A DNA stretch of 53,751 bases from an uncultured Lentisphaerota bacterium. GTDB taxonomy: Bacteria > Verrucomicrobiota > Kiritimatiellia > CAIQIC01. Below the pieces are notes generated by a model. That model searched no databases and was not told the origin of the DNA. It was given only the letters and a program-made list of their open reading frames with translations. This document shows positions 34,801-41,569 of this stretch, piece after piece (position 1 is the first letter of the stretch; each line of letters opens with the position of its first letter). Position numbers and translations under genes: made by a program. Location: positions 1 to 53,751 of the forward strand of contig CAIWHP010000072.1 in the NCBI GenBank assembly GCA_903912445.1. Direction: 5' to 3'.

Positions 34801-35559
34801 GGCCAGCAGCGCCGCCCGCACACCCGCCAGCACTTCCTCGACCGGCGGCAAGGACTCCGGCAGTTTACCCGCTGCGAGCGATGCGGCCAGCGACGCATAT
34901 ACGCGTTGAAAATCAGTCAGGGCTTTCCGATGTTTGGTCCCGTCATAGCGCCCGGGGAAATTCCGTTCCAGGTCCTCGATGGCCAGCCGCACGGCCTCGC
35001 AGTTCACGCGTTGCAACGCCGCAATCTGCGACTTGGTTTCCGCTTGCTGCTCGATGTGGCGCGCCCACTCCGCGCGCTGCTCCGGGGAGAGCCGCTTCGG
35101 CTTGGCGCCCTCCGGTGCTTGCAGCCGCAGCGCGCAGATATGCGGCAATGGCCCGGTGCGTTGGAGCGCGATGGTGTGCGTGCCGCGCTCAATGCGTAAC
35201 GTTCCTTGGTGTTCCCACTTCGCCGTTTTCGTCTGCCAACTGCCCGTTACACTCGCGAACCCGCTCTGCACCGTCTGACCATCGAGGCTGATTTCGACCG
35301 GCCGCGACTGCGCCGCCGCATATAGCCCCGCCAGCGCGTACTCCGCCGTCACTGGAAATTCGAGCACATACTCCGCCCGGTCCGGCGATCCGCTGCCGTG
35401 CCAGATACACGCGTGTCCGTCGGCATACAACTGCCCGGCCAAGCTGACCCGGACGTTGCCAGCGTCGAAGTCCTTCGCCTCGATGGTGAACTCTTCCGCC
35501 GCCGGCGCGGTTAGCGGCAGCAGCCACAGGGCAGCGAGGAGTGCGAGGGTGTGTTTCAT
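31825..35559 (-). CDS. Secreted fusion: HzsA/TolB-like propeller, two heme c motifs, SUMF1 domain without catalytic Cys
   Basis: A 1244-residue protein with a signal peptide (MKHTLALLAALWLLPL) from the ATG at 35559. Residues about 20-150 look like a carbohydrate-binding sandwich; a helical stretch follows; about 290-720 form a TolB/hydrazine-synthase-alpha-like propeller (VLFSSIGGNGRWAVFEV, RRRFTMNPDGTGQ, GRLALLDPG). Two CXXCH heme c motifs follow: CAGCH near 755 and CLGCH near 802. The last ~265 residues are a SUMF1/FGE domain (RIPAGEFVMGS, NVNLPTEAQWEWAARAG, DMIGNVSEWT, RGGSWADRPADAGSSVRRA). True FGEs have two Cys directly after RGGSW; here that segment has none, so it should not make formylglycine. 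An in-frame ATG at 35718, with its own GAGG, would add 53 residues without a normal signal; see findings. Confidence 0.85.
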   Translation of the reverse strand: MKHTLALLAALWLLPLTAPAAEEFTIEAKDFDAGNVRVSLAGQLYADGHACIWHGSGSPDRAEYVLEFPVTAEYALAGLYAAAQSRPVEISLDGQTVQSGFASVTGSWQTKTAKWEHQGTLRIERGTHTIALQRTGPLPHICALRLQAPEGAKPKRLSPEQRAEWARHIEQQAETKSQIAALQRVNCEAVRLAIEDLERNFPGRYDGTKHRKALTDFQRVYASLAASLAAGKLPESLPPVEEVLAGVRAALLANPLLDGDRLLVVRRKPAGSTGFVGANFLSHASVRDRTNWVNEIAVVTELRGKPRLQTLYTPPAQRLLRDVRLDFDAKKVLFSSIGGNGRWAVFEVPAVGGEAQQVTPTDYPDVDFFDACYLPDGRIIVASTANYYGVPCLGGKEPVATLYLLDRATGKLRQLTFDQDHNNDPTVLNDGRVLYQRWEYSDIPHYFSRRRFTMNPDGTGQLALHGSGSWFPTAFRFAQPVPDHPTLLAGIISGHHDHGDCGRLALLDPGLASAYPFRYRPTSKEWGVEGSHVALTPDILPAEQTGFVQFIPGRGKPVPGTVCDNIVSGVYLKERPELMTHPHPLSSKYFLVAMKPDASSLWGIYLVDVFDNMTLIAETPGAALFEPVLLQPRQRPPVIPDRVHPDQPTATVHIGDLYAGPGLAGVPHGTVKALRIFAYHFGYLGKASFEIIGTQSGWDVKRVLGTTPVEADGSAAFLIPANTPISIQPLDSEGRAVQLMRSWLVGMPGERVSCAGCHENRAETLPAKRTLASQRAPMPLTPWLGPARPFDFANEVYPVLQKHCLGCHDQPATVGPRSKPSFSKPDVAYDTLHPYIHRPGPEADMALLNPLEYHASTSPLMQLLEKGHHGVRLDHLPRESRERLYCWIDLNVPRRGSFELPPDKQHIAQRRRELNKVFAAVAVDPEQEYAGARKSAPPAAFEPPPKPAPEPPDTLRANGFPFSATAGEVKTVDLGRGLKLILRRIPAGEFVMGSRAGAPDERPRAVVRIAQPFWMAETEISNAQYALFAPEHDTRYLDMHYMDRVTPGYIANHPDQPVARISWQEAMRFCKWMSRKTGLNVNLPTEAQWEWAARAGTDTQFFYGTLDTDFGRFANLADQSLRWFKMGYPGPGNLQIRAPYPAGNNFPLRDERFRDKCHVVDYVGQLEPNPWGLRDMIGNVSEWTRSTYRPYPYRDDDGPAGRKAVRGGSWADRPADAGSSVRRAVEPWQKVYDIGFRVMVEDAR

Positions 35560-35742
35560 GGCCTTGCGCTCGTTGTCCGGGCATGTGTGTTGTGCTGTTT
35601 CGTTCCCCCGCCAAAACCCATGCGGGCCGCGATGCGGCCGACGCGGAAGATGAGCGGCGCCTGCAGCCGCCGCGCCGGCGGACAGCACCGCCACACCCAT
35701 GGAACTGTTCGTTGTCATAAAACCTCGTCCCCAACGGCACTC

Positions 35743-35851
35743 TTCCAGCCGAACCTGGCGAGACGGGCAACTCTATTGCCAAACCTTGGAAGCTTTTCCC
35801 ATCTTTTTCCCAAGGTTTGGAACGATTCCGACCGCTCTTCCAAACTTGGGC
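35743..35851. repeat. Palindrome array D, three clear units and one degenerate
   Basis: Units centre at 35784 (TTGCCAAACCTTGGAAG), 35815 (TTTCCCAAGGTTTGGAA) and about 35844.5 (CTTCCAAACTTGGG), with a degenerate unit at about 35751 (TTCCAGCCGAACCTGG). Centre distances are about 32, 31 and 30 bp. It lies upstream of the SUMF1-fusion gene. The spacer CTTTTCCCATCTTT is nearly shared with array E. Confidence 0.8.
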
Positions 35852-35990
35852 CGCTCTGCCGTGGGCGGTGGAAAGCCTGGGCGCCCTATAGCTCCGCCCC
35901 TCCGCCGGCGGCAAGCTTCGGCGCCAGAGCATCGGAGCGGCAGAAGCTTGTTGGGGGGCATGGAGGAGGGCGAGGCGCGCCGTTTCGCGG

Positions 35991-36019
35991 TTGACTTGCC
36001 CCCGCGGCGCTGGCATATC
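35991..36019 (+). promoter_or_regulatory. Candidate sigma70 promoter of the small lipoprotein gene
   Basis: TTGACT (35991-35996), 17 bp, then CATATC (36014-36019). The -35 matches 5 of 6 consensus bases, the -10 only 3 of 6. It ends 29 bp before the ATG at 36049. Confidence 0.4.
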
Positions 36020-36048
36020 GGGCTCAGGTTCGGCACAGGAGCAAAGCA

Positions 36049-36318
36049 ATGCGAATACTGATGCTGTTTTGTGCGCTGGTGACCCTCGGCCTGACGGCGG
36101 GCTGCGGTTGCGGCAGCAGGGCGTTGGTGGTGGGCACGCTGGAGGACGGCACGTTTTGGGAGAAGCCCCTGACGGCCGCCAGCAACTCGGGCGGAGGCTA
36201 CAGCAAGGGCAGCCGGGTGGAGGTTTATGACCAGTTCGTCGTGGTCACGACGCCGGACGGAGTGAGCCACATCCATCCGCATGGTCTATATACCAGACTC
36301 CAGATCAGGAAGAACTGA
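36049..36318 (+). CDS. Small lipoprotein of unknown function
   Basis: An 89-residue protein with AGGAG eight bases before the ATG, a short hydrophobic signal (MRILMLFCALVTLGLTAGC) and a lipobox-like LTAGC placing the lipidated Cys at 19. The mature part (RALVVGTLEDGTFWEKPL, VEVYDQFVVVTTPDGVSHIHPHG) could form a small beta-barrel of the SH3-like kind, but I do not recognise the family. It overlaps nothing on its strand and precedes the PH-like gene by 73 bp (to the GTG start), suggesting a two-gene transcript. Together with the AraC gene these are the only plus-strand genes of the window. Signal, ribosome site and base composition make it a real gene despite its size. Confidence 0.75.
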   Translation: MRILMLFCALVTLGLTAGCGCGSRALVVGTLEDGTFWEKPLTAASNSGGGYSKGSRVEVYDQFVVVTTPDGVSHIHPHGLYTRLQIRKN

Positions 36319-36391
36319 CGACCGCGGCGCCAGCCCTTGCCGGCATAGCGCGGTCACATCCGCAGGCTGTGGTAATTGCCGGAGCAGCTTT

Positions 36392-36808
36392 GTGAAGTCG
36401 CTGTTATACAGGCTTTTTGGTGTGGGGCGGATACCGGAGTCCGTGAAAGCGCAGTTGCAGCAAGAGGAGCTGCTCGCGCTGGACGAGGGCATCCGTTGTT
36501 CGCTCCGCAACCCTTTTCTCCGTACTCCCACAAAATATCGAGAGCATTATTTCCGCCGGTTTACGGGCGGAGTGGCCCTGACCAAGGTACGCTTCATGGC
36601 GTTCGAGCATTCACGGCGCTGCATCAACATTCCCTTCACCGATGAGCGCCTTCGCAAGGTGCGCTTCGCTCAAGAAAACGACGACACGCTGTTGGTGGAG
36701 TTCGACCCAGCGCTGTTCCACAAAGATTGGTCTGGCTTGATGGTGCATCGGTTTCATACGCCACAGGCGCGGCTCATCATGCAGTTGCTCCGCGAGCGGC
36801 TGGGTTGA
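36392..36808 (+). CDS. Conserved hypothetical, PH-like domain protein
   Basis: A 138-residue cytoplasmic protein if started at the GTG at 36392, which has GGAG nine bases upstream; the frame is open back to an ATG at 36281, but that would overlap the lipoprotein gene and add a Cys/Ser-rich stretch without features. The sequence has LLALDEGIRCSLRNPF, YREHYFRRFTGGVALTKVRFMAFE, CINIPFTDERLRKVRF and LLVEFDPALFHKDWSG, an alternating-strand pattern of bacterial PH-like domains found in short hypothetical proteins of many phyla. Function unknown. It converges with the gene at 36812-38761, leaving 3 bp between the stops. Confidence 0.75.
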   Translation: MKSLLYRLFGVGRIPESVKAQLQQEELLALDEGIRCSLRNPFLRTPTKYREHYFRRFTGGVALTKVRFMAFEHSRRCINIPFTDERLRKVRFAQENDDTLLVEFDPALFHKDWSGLMVHRFHTPQARLIMQLLRERLG

Positions 36809-36811
36809 GCC

Positions 36812-38761
36812 TCACCGCGGATAACCGAAGTCGAGCACCAGTTCCTTGAAGCCGGGGCAGCGGATGAGGGCGAGGTCGGTGCCGTGCTGCATCACGAGAT
36901 AGGGACTGGCATAGGTCTCCGGCGGGTTCAGCGCAAAGGGCTGGCCGTTGACTTTGGGCAGTTGTGGTTCCTTCACCCAGAAACACAACTCGTCGCCGGC
37001 GAGCGAGCGATAGCGCAGACAATTACCGGCAAACTCAACGCGCGCTTTCTCAAGCACAGCCTGTTGAAAGCCGGCGAACCCGCCTGGATAATCCGCCGCG
37101 CGGCCGGTCTGGAAAATCATGGGCGCATCCTTGTCGGCCAGCGTGAGGTGGACGCCCATCTTGTGATGCGCCGCGCTCTCCGTGTAGCCGCCGGTCGCGA
37201 TACGCAGCGCGCAGAAGCCATCGCCGCCGCGTACAAACAGCCAGCCGTTGGTCGTTTCGACGCGCTTGCTCCAGAGCGCCTGCGCCACATAGACGCGCGT
37301 GGCCACCGTCTTGCCCGAGGGATCGCGCCCCGCGAGCAGGCAGTCGCGCCACGGCAGCGTGTTGATGGCGTTGTAGCTGATGCTCTTCGTGTCGGCCTTG
37401 TCGTAGCCGATGATCGTGAGGCGGTCGTGAACACCGCTGGCGAAGGTGATGCCCGCGATACGGCTCTGCGTGCTGATGGCGAGGTAGTGCCGGGCGGGAT
37501 CGGCTGTCAGCCCGCTCAACATGTACTCCGGCGTGATCCAGCTCGTGCGGCGCAGATGGGAGTTGTGCGCCTCGCCATCGGCGAAGAGCGCCTCGATGAC
37601 CTCGTTGGTCTTGTCGCCGCCAAGGCCGGGGCAGCGCATCGTGGCCAGATAGGGCGGCAGGTGCGGGCCGCGGGCGATGGCGGTGACGATGGCCGGCGGG
37701 CGGTAGTGCGTCGTGAAAATCTGCGCCTCGCCCTCGAGAATCTTTTCGTCGGGTGCGTTGTGCCAGCCCCACGCATAGGTGAGATTCTTCGTCCAGTGAA
37801 TGCCGAACTGCTGATCGATGCCATCCTTGGCGCGCGTGATGGCGATCGCGCCGCGCGTGCCGGTGCGCGGCTCGAACTCCGTCGCGAGCTGCGCGAAGTG
37901 CAGTGTGGCCATCTCGCCGCCGAGCCGGCGCAACACGGGATCGTCCGCGAGATCAAAGAGATCGAAGTAGACGCTGATCGTCGCACGCCCATAGGAGCCG
38001 GGCTGCGCGACCTCGGTGAAGATGCCCTCGCGTGCGCGCTGCCGCGTGAATTCCTTCCAGTAGGCGACCCACGCCGCGTAGTGCGCGCGGGCGGCGCGAC
38101 CGTCGGCGAGCGGCGTATCGCCGTTATACCGTTGGCCGTGCAGGCAGAGGAACTGCAACGCGAGCAGGTTCGCCATCTTCTGGTTCGCGTCGTGGTTCTC
38201 GCTGCCGCTCATCGCCCAGACCGTGCGGCTGGCGTTGTTCCACGGCGGCGCGGCGGGATCGATGACGCTGCGCTTGAAGACAAACGCGTAGGCCGCGTCC
38301 TCGATGGCGGCGAGCGCCTCGGCGGTCAGCCGCGCGCGCGTCTCCGGCAGCAGTGCGGCGCGCAGGATCTTGCGCGGGTCTACGTCGCCGGCATCCTGCG
38401 GCTGGTCCTTGCTGATCGGATAGTCGCGGCACCAGCGGATGATATGCGCGTTGGCCTCCGCCACATGCTCGCCGACGGCGAGGCAGGCCAGCGCATACTG
38501 CGGCCCCTTGTCCCAACGCGAGACCATGATGTTGAGTCCGCGCTTGGCGACGCCCGGCGTGCTGGCGGTGGCCTGCTTGATCTTGCCCTGCAGTTGCCTT
38601 GCGTCAGGCGCCAGCCCGCGCGCGATGACGCGCAGGCACTCCAGCATGCGCACATCAACATCGTTGGTGGTGAGCACCGGCGGCGGAACGCGGTCGGGCC
38701 GCGCCGCCCCCGCCACACCGGCAAACAACAATACCGTAACCAGCAAACTGCGCTTCGTCAT
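36812..38761 (-). CDS. Secreted protein of unrecognised family, possible (alpha/alpha)-toroid lyase or hydrolase
   Basis: A 649-residue protein with AGAGG four bases before the ATG and a signal peptide (MTKRSLLVTVLLFAGVAGA). Residues about 40-330 are helical with paired hydrophobic helices; a notable motif is VWAMSGSENHDANQKMANLL, in which the SENHD resembles catalytic loops of (alpha/alpha)6-barrel polysaccharide lyases and related proteins. The second half is strand-rich (AIVTAIARGPHLPPYL, ITFASGVHDRLTIIGYD, GWLFVRGGDGFCALRI), as in the beta-sandwich of heparinase-like lyases. No confident family assignment is possible from sequence alone. The 191-bp gap upstream holds palindrome array E and an inverted repeat. 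Confidence 0.8.
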   Translation of the reverse strand: MTKRSLLVTVLLFAGVAGAARPDRVPPPVLTTNDVDVRMLECLRVIARGLAPDARQLQGKIKQATASTPGVAKRGLNIMVSRWDKGPQYALACLAVGEHVAEANAHIIRWCRDYPISKDQPQDAGDVDPRKILRAALLPETRARLTAEALAAIEDAAYAFVFKRSVIDPAAPPWNNASRTVWAMSGSENHDANQKMANLLALQFLCLHGQRYNGDTPLADGRAARAHYAAWVAYWKEFTRQRAREGIFTEVAQPGSYGRATISVYFDLFDLADDPVLRRLGGEMATLHFAQLATEFEPRTGTRGAIAITRAKDGIDQQFGIHWTKNLTYAWGWHNAPDEKILEGEAQIFTTHYRPPAIVTAIARGPHLPPYLATMRCPGLGGDKTNEVIEALFADGEAHNSHLRRTSWITPEYMLSGLTADPARHYLAISTQSRIAGITFASGVHDRLTIIGYDKADTKSISYNAINTLPWRDCLLAGRDPSGKTVATRVYVAQALWSKRVETTNGWLFVRGGDGFCALRIATGGYTESAAHHKMGVHLTLADKDAPMIFQTGRAADYPGGFAGFQQAVLEKARVEFAGNCLRYRSLAGDELCFWVKEPQLPKVNGQPFALNPPETYASPYLVMQHGTDLALIRCPGFKELVLDFGYPR

Positions 38762-38784
38762 AGAACCTCTTCCCGTGCGGCACT

Positions 38785-38832
38785 CTTCCAGAGCTTGGAA
38801 ATATTTCCCATCTTTTTCGCATGGCTTGGAAA
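38785..38832. repeat. Palindrome array E, two units
   Basis: Units are at 38785-38801 (CTTCCAGAGCTTGGAAA) and 38815-38832 (TTTCGCATGGCTTGGAAA), centres 30.5 bp apart. It lies in the leader of the gene 36812-38761. The stretch from the ATG through the first unit resembles the corresponding stretch before array D. Confidence 0.75.
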
Positions 38833-38859
38833 GTTTCGCGGTCGCAGGAGTTCTGCGTC

Positions 38860-38943
38860 ATGGACTTGATGATCAAAATGGACGCGATGGTCTCGCATCC
38901 AAAATGCAGAGTAGTTCATCCATAATCTCCACGACGTCCATTG
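38860..38943. repeat. Imperfect inverted repeat of the TGGAC type
   Basis: Left arm 38860-38890 contains ATGGACTTGATGATCAAAAT and ATGGACGCGATGG; right arm 38914-38943 contains TTCATCCATAATCTCC and ACGACGTCCATT, roughly its reverse complement. It lies between the Gfo/Idh gene stop (38953) and array E. It looks like a decayed intergenic triplet-phased repeat or a large terminator hairpin. Confidence 0.5.
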
Positions 38944-38952
38944 AATCGGCCC

Positions 38953-40356
38953 TCAGGCCTTCTTGAGCAGCGCGAGCGCGCCGTAGGGCGCGCGCTCGGT
39001 GCGGGTGAGCATGGCGTTGGCGGCATCGTCGCCGATGAACTTCTCGGCCTGCGGGTCCCAACGCAGTTTGCGGCCGAGCTTCATCGCGATCCACGCGACG
39101 ATGCAGACGCTGGTCGAGCGGTGCGCCTGCTCCGGCGTGGTCGCGGCGGGTTTGCGTGTCTGGATGCTGGTGAGCCAGTCGAGATGGTGGTCGCCCTGCG
39201 GGCTTTCGTGCAGGTGGATATCGCTTGCGCCGAGCGGGGTCTTGAGGATGTCGGGGTTGCTCGCGTCGAGCGCCTTGCTGCCCTTGCCCGCCTTGCCGAT
39301 CGGGTCGCTCGGCGTGACCTTCTCCGAGCCGGCGCCAACGAAGATCCAACCGTCGCTGCCCTCGAAGCGCACGCCGATCGGCAGTTTGTTGTTGATGATC
39401 AGCTTTACCCCGTTCGCATAGGTGGCCTCGACGTGATAGTCGCCATGGACATTCCACAGCCCGCCCTTGGGAAAATCGGCGCCGCCGGTGATCTCGACCG
39501 GGCCGGTATCCTCGGTGCCCAAGCCCCACTGCACGATGTCGTTCCAGTGCGCGCCGTGGCCGGTGATCATGCCGAGGCAGTAGGACTCGATCCGCAGCCA
39601 GCCGGGCCGCAGCCCAAACCGCTTCTTCGGGTCGGGATCCTGCGTGTGGACGCGGTCCTCGTTGTAGGGCGCGAGCGGCGTCGGGCCGAGCCACGCATCG
39701 TAGTTGAGATTCGGCGGCACAGGTATCGCGCGCGTTTCGCCACCGGCCGGGTCGGTCGGCATCCCGACCCTGACGGTGTGTACCTTGCCGATGCGGCCGC
39801 TGCGCACCGCTTCGCACGTCATGCGTACCCCCACGGCCGCGCGCCGCTGGCTGCCGACCTGGAAGATGCACGGCTGCTTGCGCAGCACATCGCTGACGGC
39901 GCGGCCCTCGGCCATCGTCATCGTCAGCGGCTTCTGCACATAGACGTCCTTGCCGGCGAGCGCGGCCTCGATCACCGGCTGCGCGTGCCAGTGGTCGGGC
40001 GTGCTGATGGCGACGGCGTCGATATCCTTGCGCTGCAGCGCCTCGCGGTAATCGGCAAAAGTCGCGACGTTCACCGAGATCTTTTTCTTCGCGTAGTACT
40101 GCTCGACGAATTGCTTCGTATCGGCGACGCGGATGGCATCTAAGTCGCACACCGCGATCACGCGGGCGATGTCGTGCTTCAGGAAGCCCGGCAGGTCCAA
40201 TGTGCGCGCGATACGGCCGCAGCCGATCTGGAGCAGGTTGATCTTCTTGCTGGGCGCGTCCGCGCCGAGCACGCGCGCCGGGATGATGGTCGGGAACGCC
40301 AGCACACCGGCGCCGGCCAGCGAGCTTTTCAGGAACTGACGACGGGACTGTGTCAT
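38953..40356 (-). CDS. Tat-exported Gfo/Idh/MocA-family oxidoreductase
   Basis: A 467-residue protein with a perfect AAGGAG before the ATG, and a stop-start ATGA overlap with the UROD-like gene (40353-40356). MTQSRRQFLKSSLAGAGV is a twin-arginine signal. The Rossmann domain starts INLLQIGCGRIARTLDL (GxGxxA type); AISTPDHWHAQPVIEAALAGKDVYVQKPLTMT is the family signature with the catalytic-loop EKP replaced by QKP (Gln in place of Glu, as in several secreted members). The C-terminal domain has WNDIVQWGLGTEDTGPVEITGG. Such periplasmic Gfo/Idh proteins are common in PVC bacteria and act on sugars or carry out NAD-dependent transformations of glycans. The substrate is unknown. Confidence 0.92.
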   Translation of the reverse strand: MTQSRRQFLKSSLAGAGVLAFPTIIPARVLGADAPSKKINLLQIGCGRIARTLDLPGFLKHDIARVIAVCDLDAIRVADTKQFVEQYYAKKKISVNVATFADYREALQRKDIDAVAISTPDHWHAQPVIEAALAGKDVYVQKPLTMTMAEGRAVSDVLRKQPCIFQVGSQRRAAVGVRMTCEAVRSGRIGKVHTVRVGMPTDPAGGETRAIPVPPNLNYDAWLGPTPLAPYNEDRVHTQDPDPKKRFGLRPGWLRIESYCLGMITGHGAHWNDIVQWGLGTEDTGPVEITGGADFPKGGLWNVHGDYHVEATYANGVKLIINNKLPIGVRFEGSDGWIFVGAGSEKVTPSDPIGKAGKGSKALDASNPDILKTPLGASDIHLHESPQGDHHLDWLTSIQTRKPAATTPEQAHRSTSVCIVAWIAMKLGRKLRWDPQAEKFIGDDAANAMLTRTERAPYGALALLKKA

Positions 40357-41363
40357 GGTTGCTCCTTCGCGGTTTGCAGCCGCATAAATTCATCGAACAT
40401 GACGCGCGGGGCCTCGGCGTTGACGCCAAGCGCTTCCCACGCACCGTAGTCGAAAACGATCAGGCCACCCTCCGCCGTGCGCCAGTGCTGCGCCAGCAGG
40501 CGGGCTTCCTCGCGGATTTCCGCCTCGACGCCACGCGGCATTGTCGTCTGGATATCCACGGTCGCGAGGAAGCAGACCTTGCCGCGGAACTGCTCGCCGA
40601 ACTCGAGCAGCCCGTAGTTGCGCGACTGTTGCATGTTCAGTACATCCACGCCGGTTGCGAGCAGGCGTGGCACGAGCACGTTGATGCGCCCGCAGCTATG
40701 CAGGATCACATGCCAGCCGCAGGCGTGGATCGCGTCGAAGATCTGCTGGTAGCGCGGCGCGAAGAACTCGTCGAACAGGTTGGGACCGATGAACGGGCCG
40801 GACTGCGTGCCCCAGTCGTCGGCGACGAACAGGCCGTGGACGCGGCCGCCGAAGCGCCGGTGCAGTTCGCGCACCTGGCGGACCTTGAACTCCACAATCA
40901 TGTCGAGCACCCGGTTAACGCATTCGGGCTCGGCGTAGAAATCCTCCATGGTCGCGGCGAACCCGCGCAGCTTGTGCAGCCGCGAAAACAGCAGGTTGTG
41001 CGCGGTGAGCGCCACATACCTGTCGTCCGCCGCGGCGAGCAGCGGCTTGAGCCGCTCGTAGTAGAACGGATTGAGCGGATCGGGCGGACGGTAGGAGTCG
41101 AGCGCGGACCACTCCGCCAGCGGCCACTCGGTGACCTGCCCGATGTTCTTGAGTTCGGTGGCGCTCCAGCCGCAGCCCCAGTCGTCAGGCGCGGCCCGGT
41201 CAAAGAACCAGCCCGCCTGCGCGCGGTCCATTTCCCAGATATTGCAGACGTCGTCGGGAAACTCCGGCAGCTTGTGGTTCCAGTGCTGCCAGAACGGCAG
41301 CCGCGGCGGGCGGGCGAACTCGATCGCGCGCCGGACAATTTCATGACGTGGCAGCATATCCAT
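40353..41363 (-). CDS. Uroporphyrinogen-decarboxylase-like protein (UROD/methyltransferase superfamily)
   Basis: A 336-residue cytoplasmic protein from the ATG at 41363 (MDMLPRHEIVRRAIEF), which has GAGG four bases upstream. It has the UROD-superfamily layout: N-terminal RRAIEFARPPRLPFW, then FVADDWGTQSGPFIGPNLFDEFFAPRYQQIFDAIHACGWHVILHSCGRI (split here in pieces), with the conserved HSCG, and LFSRLHKLRGFA. Members outside heme synthesis include corrinoid methyltransferases and catabolic enzymes of unknown function that occur in PVC sugar-degradation clusters. Heme synthesis is unlikely here because the substrate-binding Arg/Asp start motif of HemE is not seen. It is stop-start coupled with the Gfo/Idh gene, so the two probably work in one pathway. 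Confidence 0.87.
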   Translation of the reverse strand: MDMLPRHEIVRRAIEFARPPRLPFWQHWNHKLPEFPDDVCNIWEMDRAQAGWFFDRAAPDDWGCGWSATELKNIGQVTEWPLAEWSALDSYRPPDPLNPFYYERLKPLLAAADDRYVALTAHNLLFSRLHKLRGFAATMEDFYAEPECVNRVLDMIVEFKVRQVRELHRRFGGRVHGLFVADDWGTQSGPFIGPNLFDEFFAPRYQQIFDAIHACGWHVILHSCGRINVLVPRLLATGVDVLNMQQSRNYGLLEFGEQFRGKVCFLATVDIQTTMPRGVEAEIREEARLLAQHWRTAEGGLIVFDYGAWEALGVNAEAPRVMFDEFMRLQTAKEQP

Positions 41364-41425
41364 CTGGCCTCGACAATGCCGCACACTCTAGCCAAAGGCC
41401 CCGTCCGGTCAATCCGCAACTGTGT

Positions 41426-41473
41426 TTTCCAAGGCTTGGAAATAATCCCGTATGATTTTCCAATCATTGGAAA
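41426..41473. repeat. Palindrome array F, two perfect units
   Basis: TTTCCAAGGCTTGGAAA (41426-41442) and TTTCCAATCATTGGAAA (41457-41473), centres 31 bp apart. Both are perfect palindromes with different central triplets. It lies between the 2-hydroxyacid dehydrogenase gene and the UROD-like gene, next to the ACCACAGAG inverted repeat. Confidence 0.92.
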
Positions 41474-41479
41474 GCAAAA

Positions 41480-41551
41480 CCACAGAGTCACAGAGGAAGG
41501 GAAGAGGTCCGCAGAGGATGCGCCTCTGTGACCTCCGTGACCTCTGTGGTT
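41480..41551. repeat. ACCACAGAG-type inverted repeat
   Basis: CCACAGAGTCACAGAGG (41480-41496) and CCTCTGTGACCTCCGTGACC with TCTGTGGTT (41523-41551) form a long hairpin 18 bp after the stop of the dehydrogenase gene. Repeats of this kind, whose other frame reads NHRGHRG-like, are widely seen in bacterial genomes. A terminator-like role is plausible. Confidence 0.85.
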
Positions 41552-41569
41552 ATCCTCCGTATCCAAACT

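Larger units (their letters stand above)
35560..36048. other. 489-bp divergent gap with array D and candidate promoter
   Basis: The gap separates the SUMF1-fusion gene (leftward) from the small lipoprotein gene (rightward). It contains an ATG at 35718 in frame with the fusion gene, a leader segment resembling that of the gene at 36812-38761, palindrome array D (35743-35851), and a sigma70-like promoter for the lipoprotein gene (35991-36019). No other coding sequence is supported. Confidence 0.6.

Noticed and set aside
40353-41363. HemE, the heme-biosynthesis uroporphyrinogen decarboxylase
   Set aside because: The HemE N-terminal signature is absent and the gene is coupled to a Gfo/Idh gene in a catabolic region.
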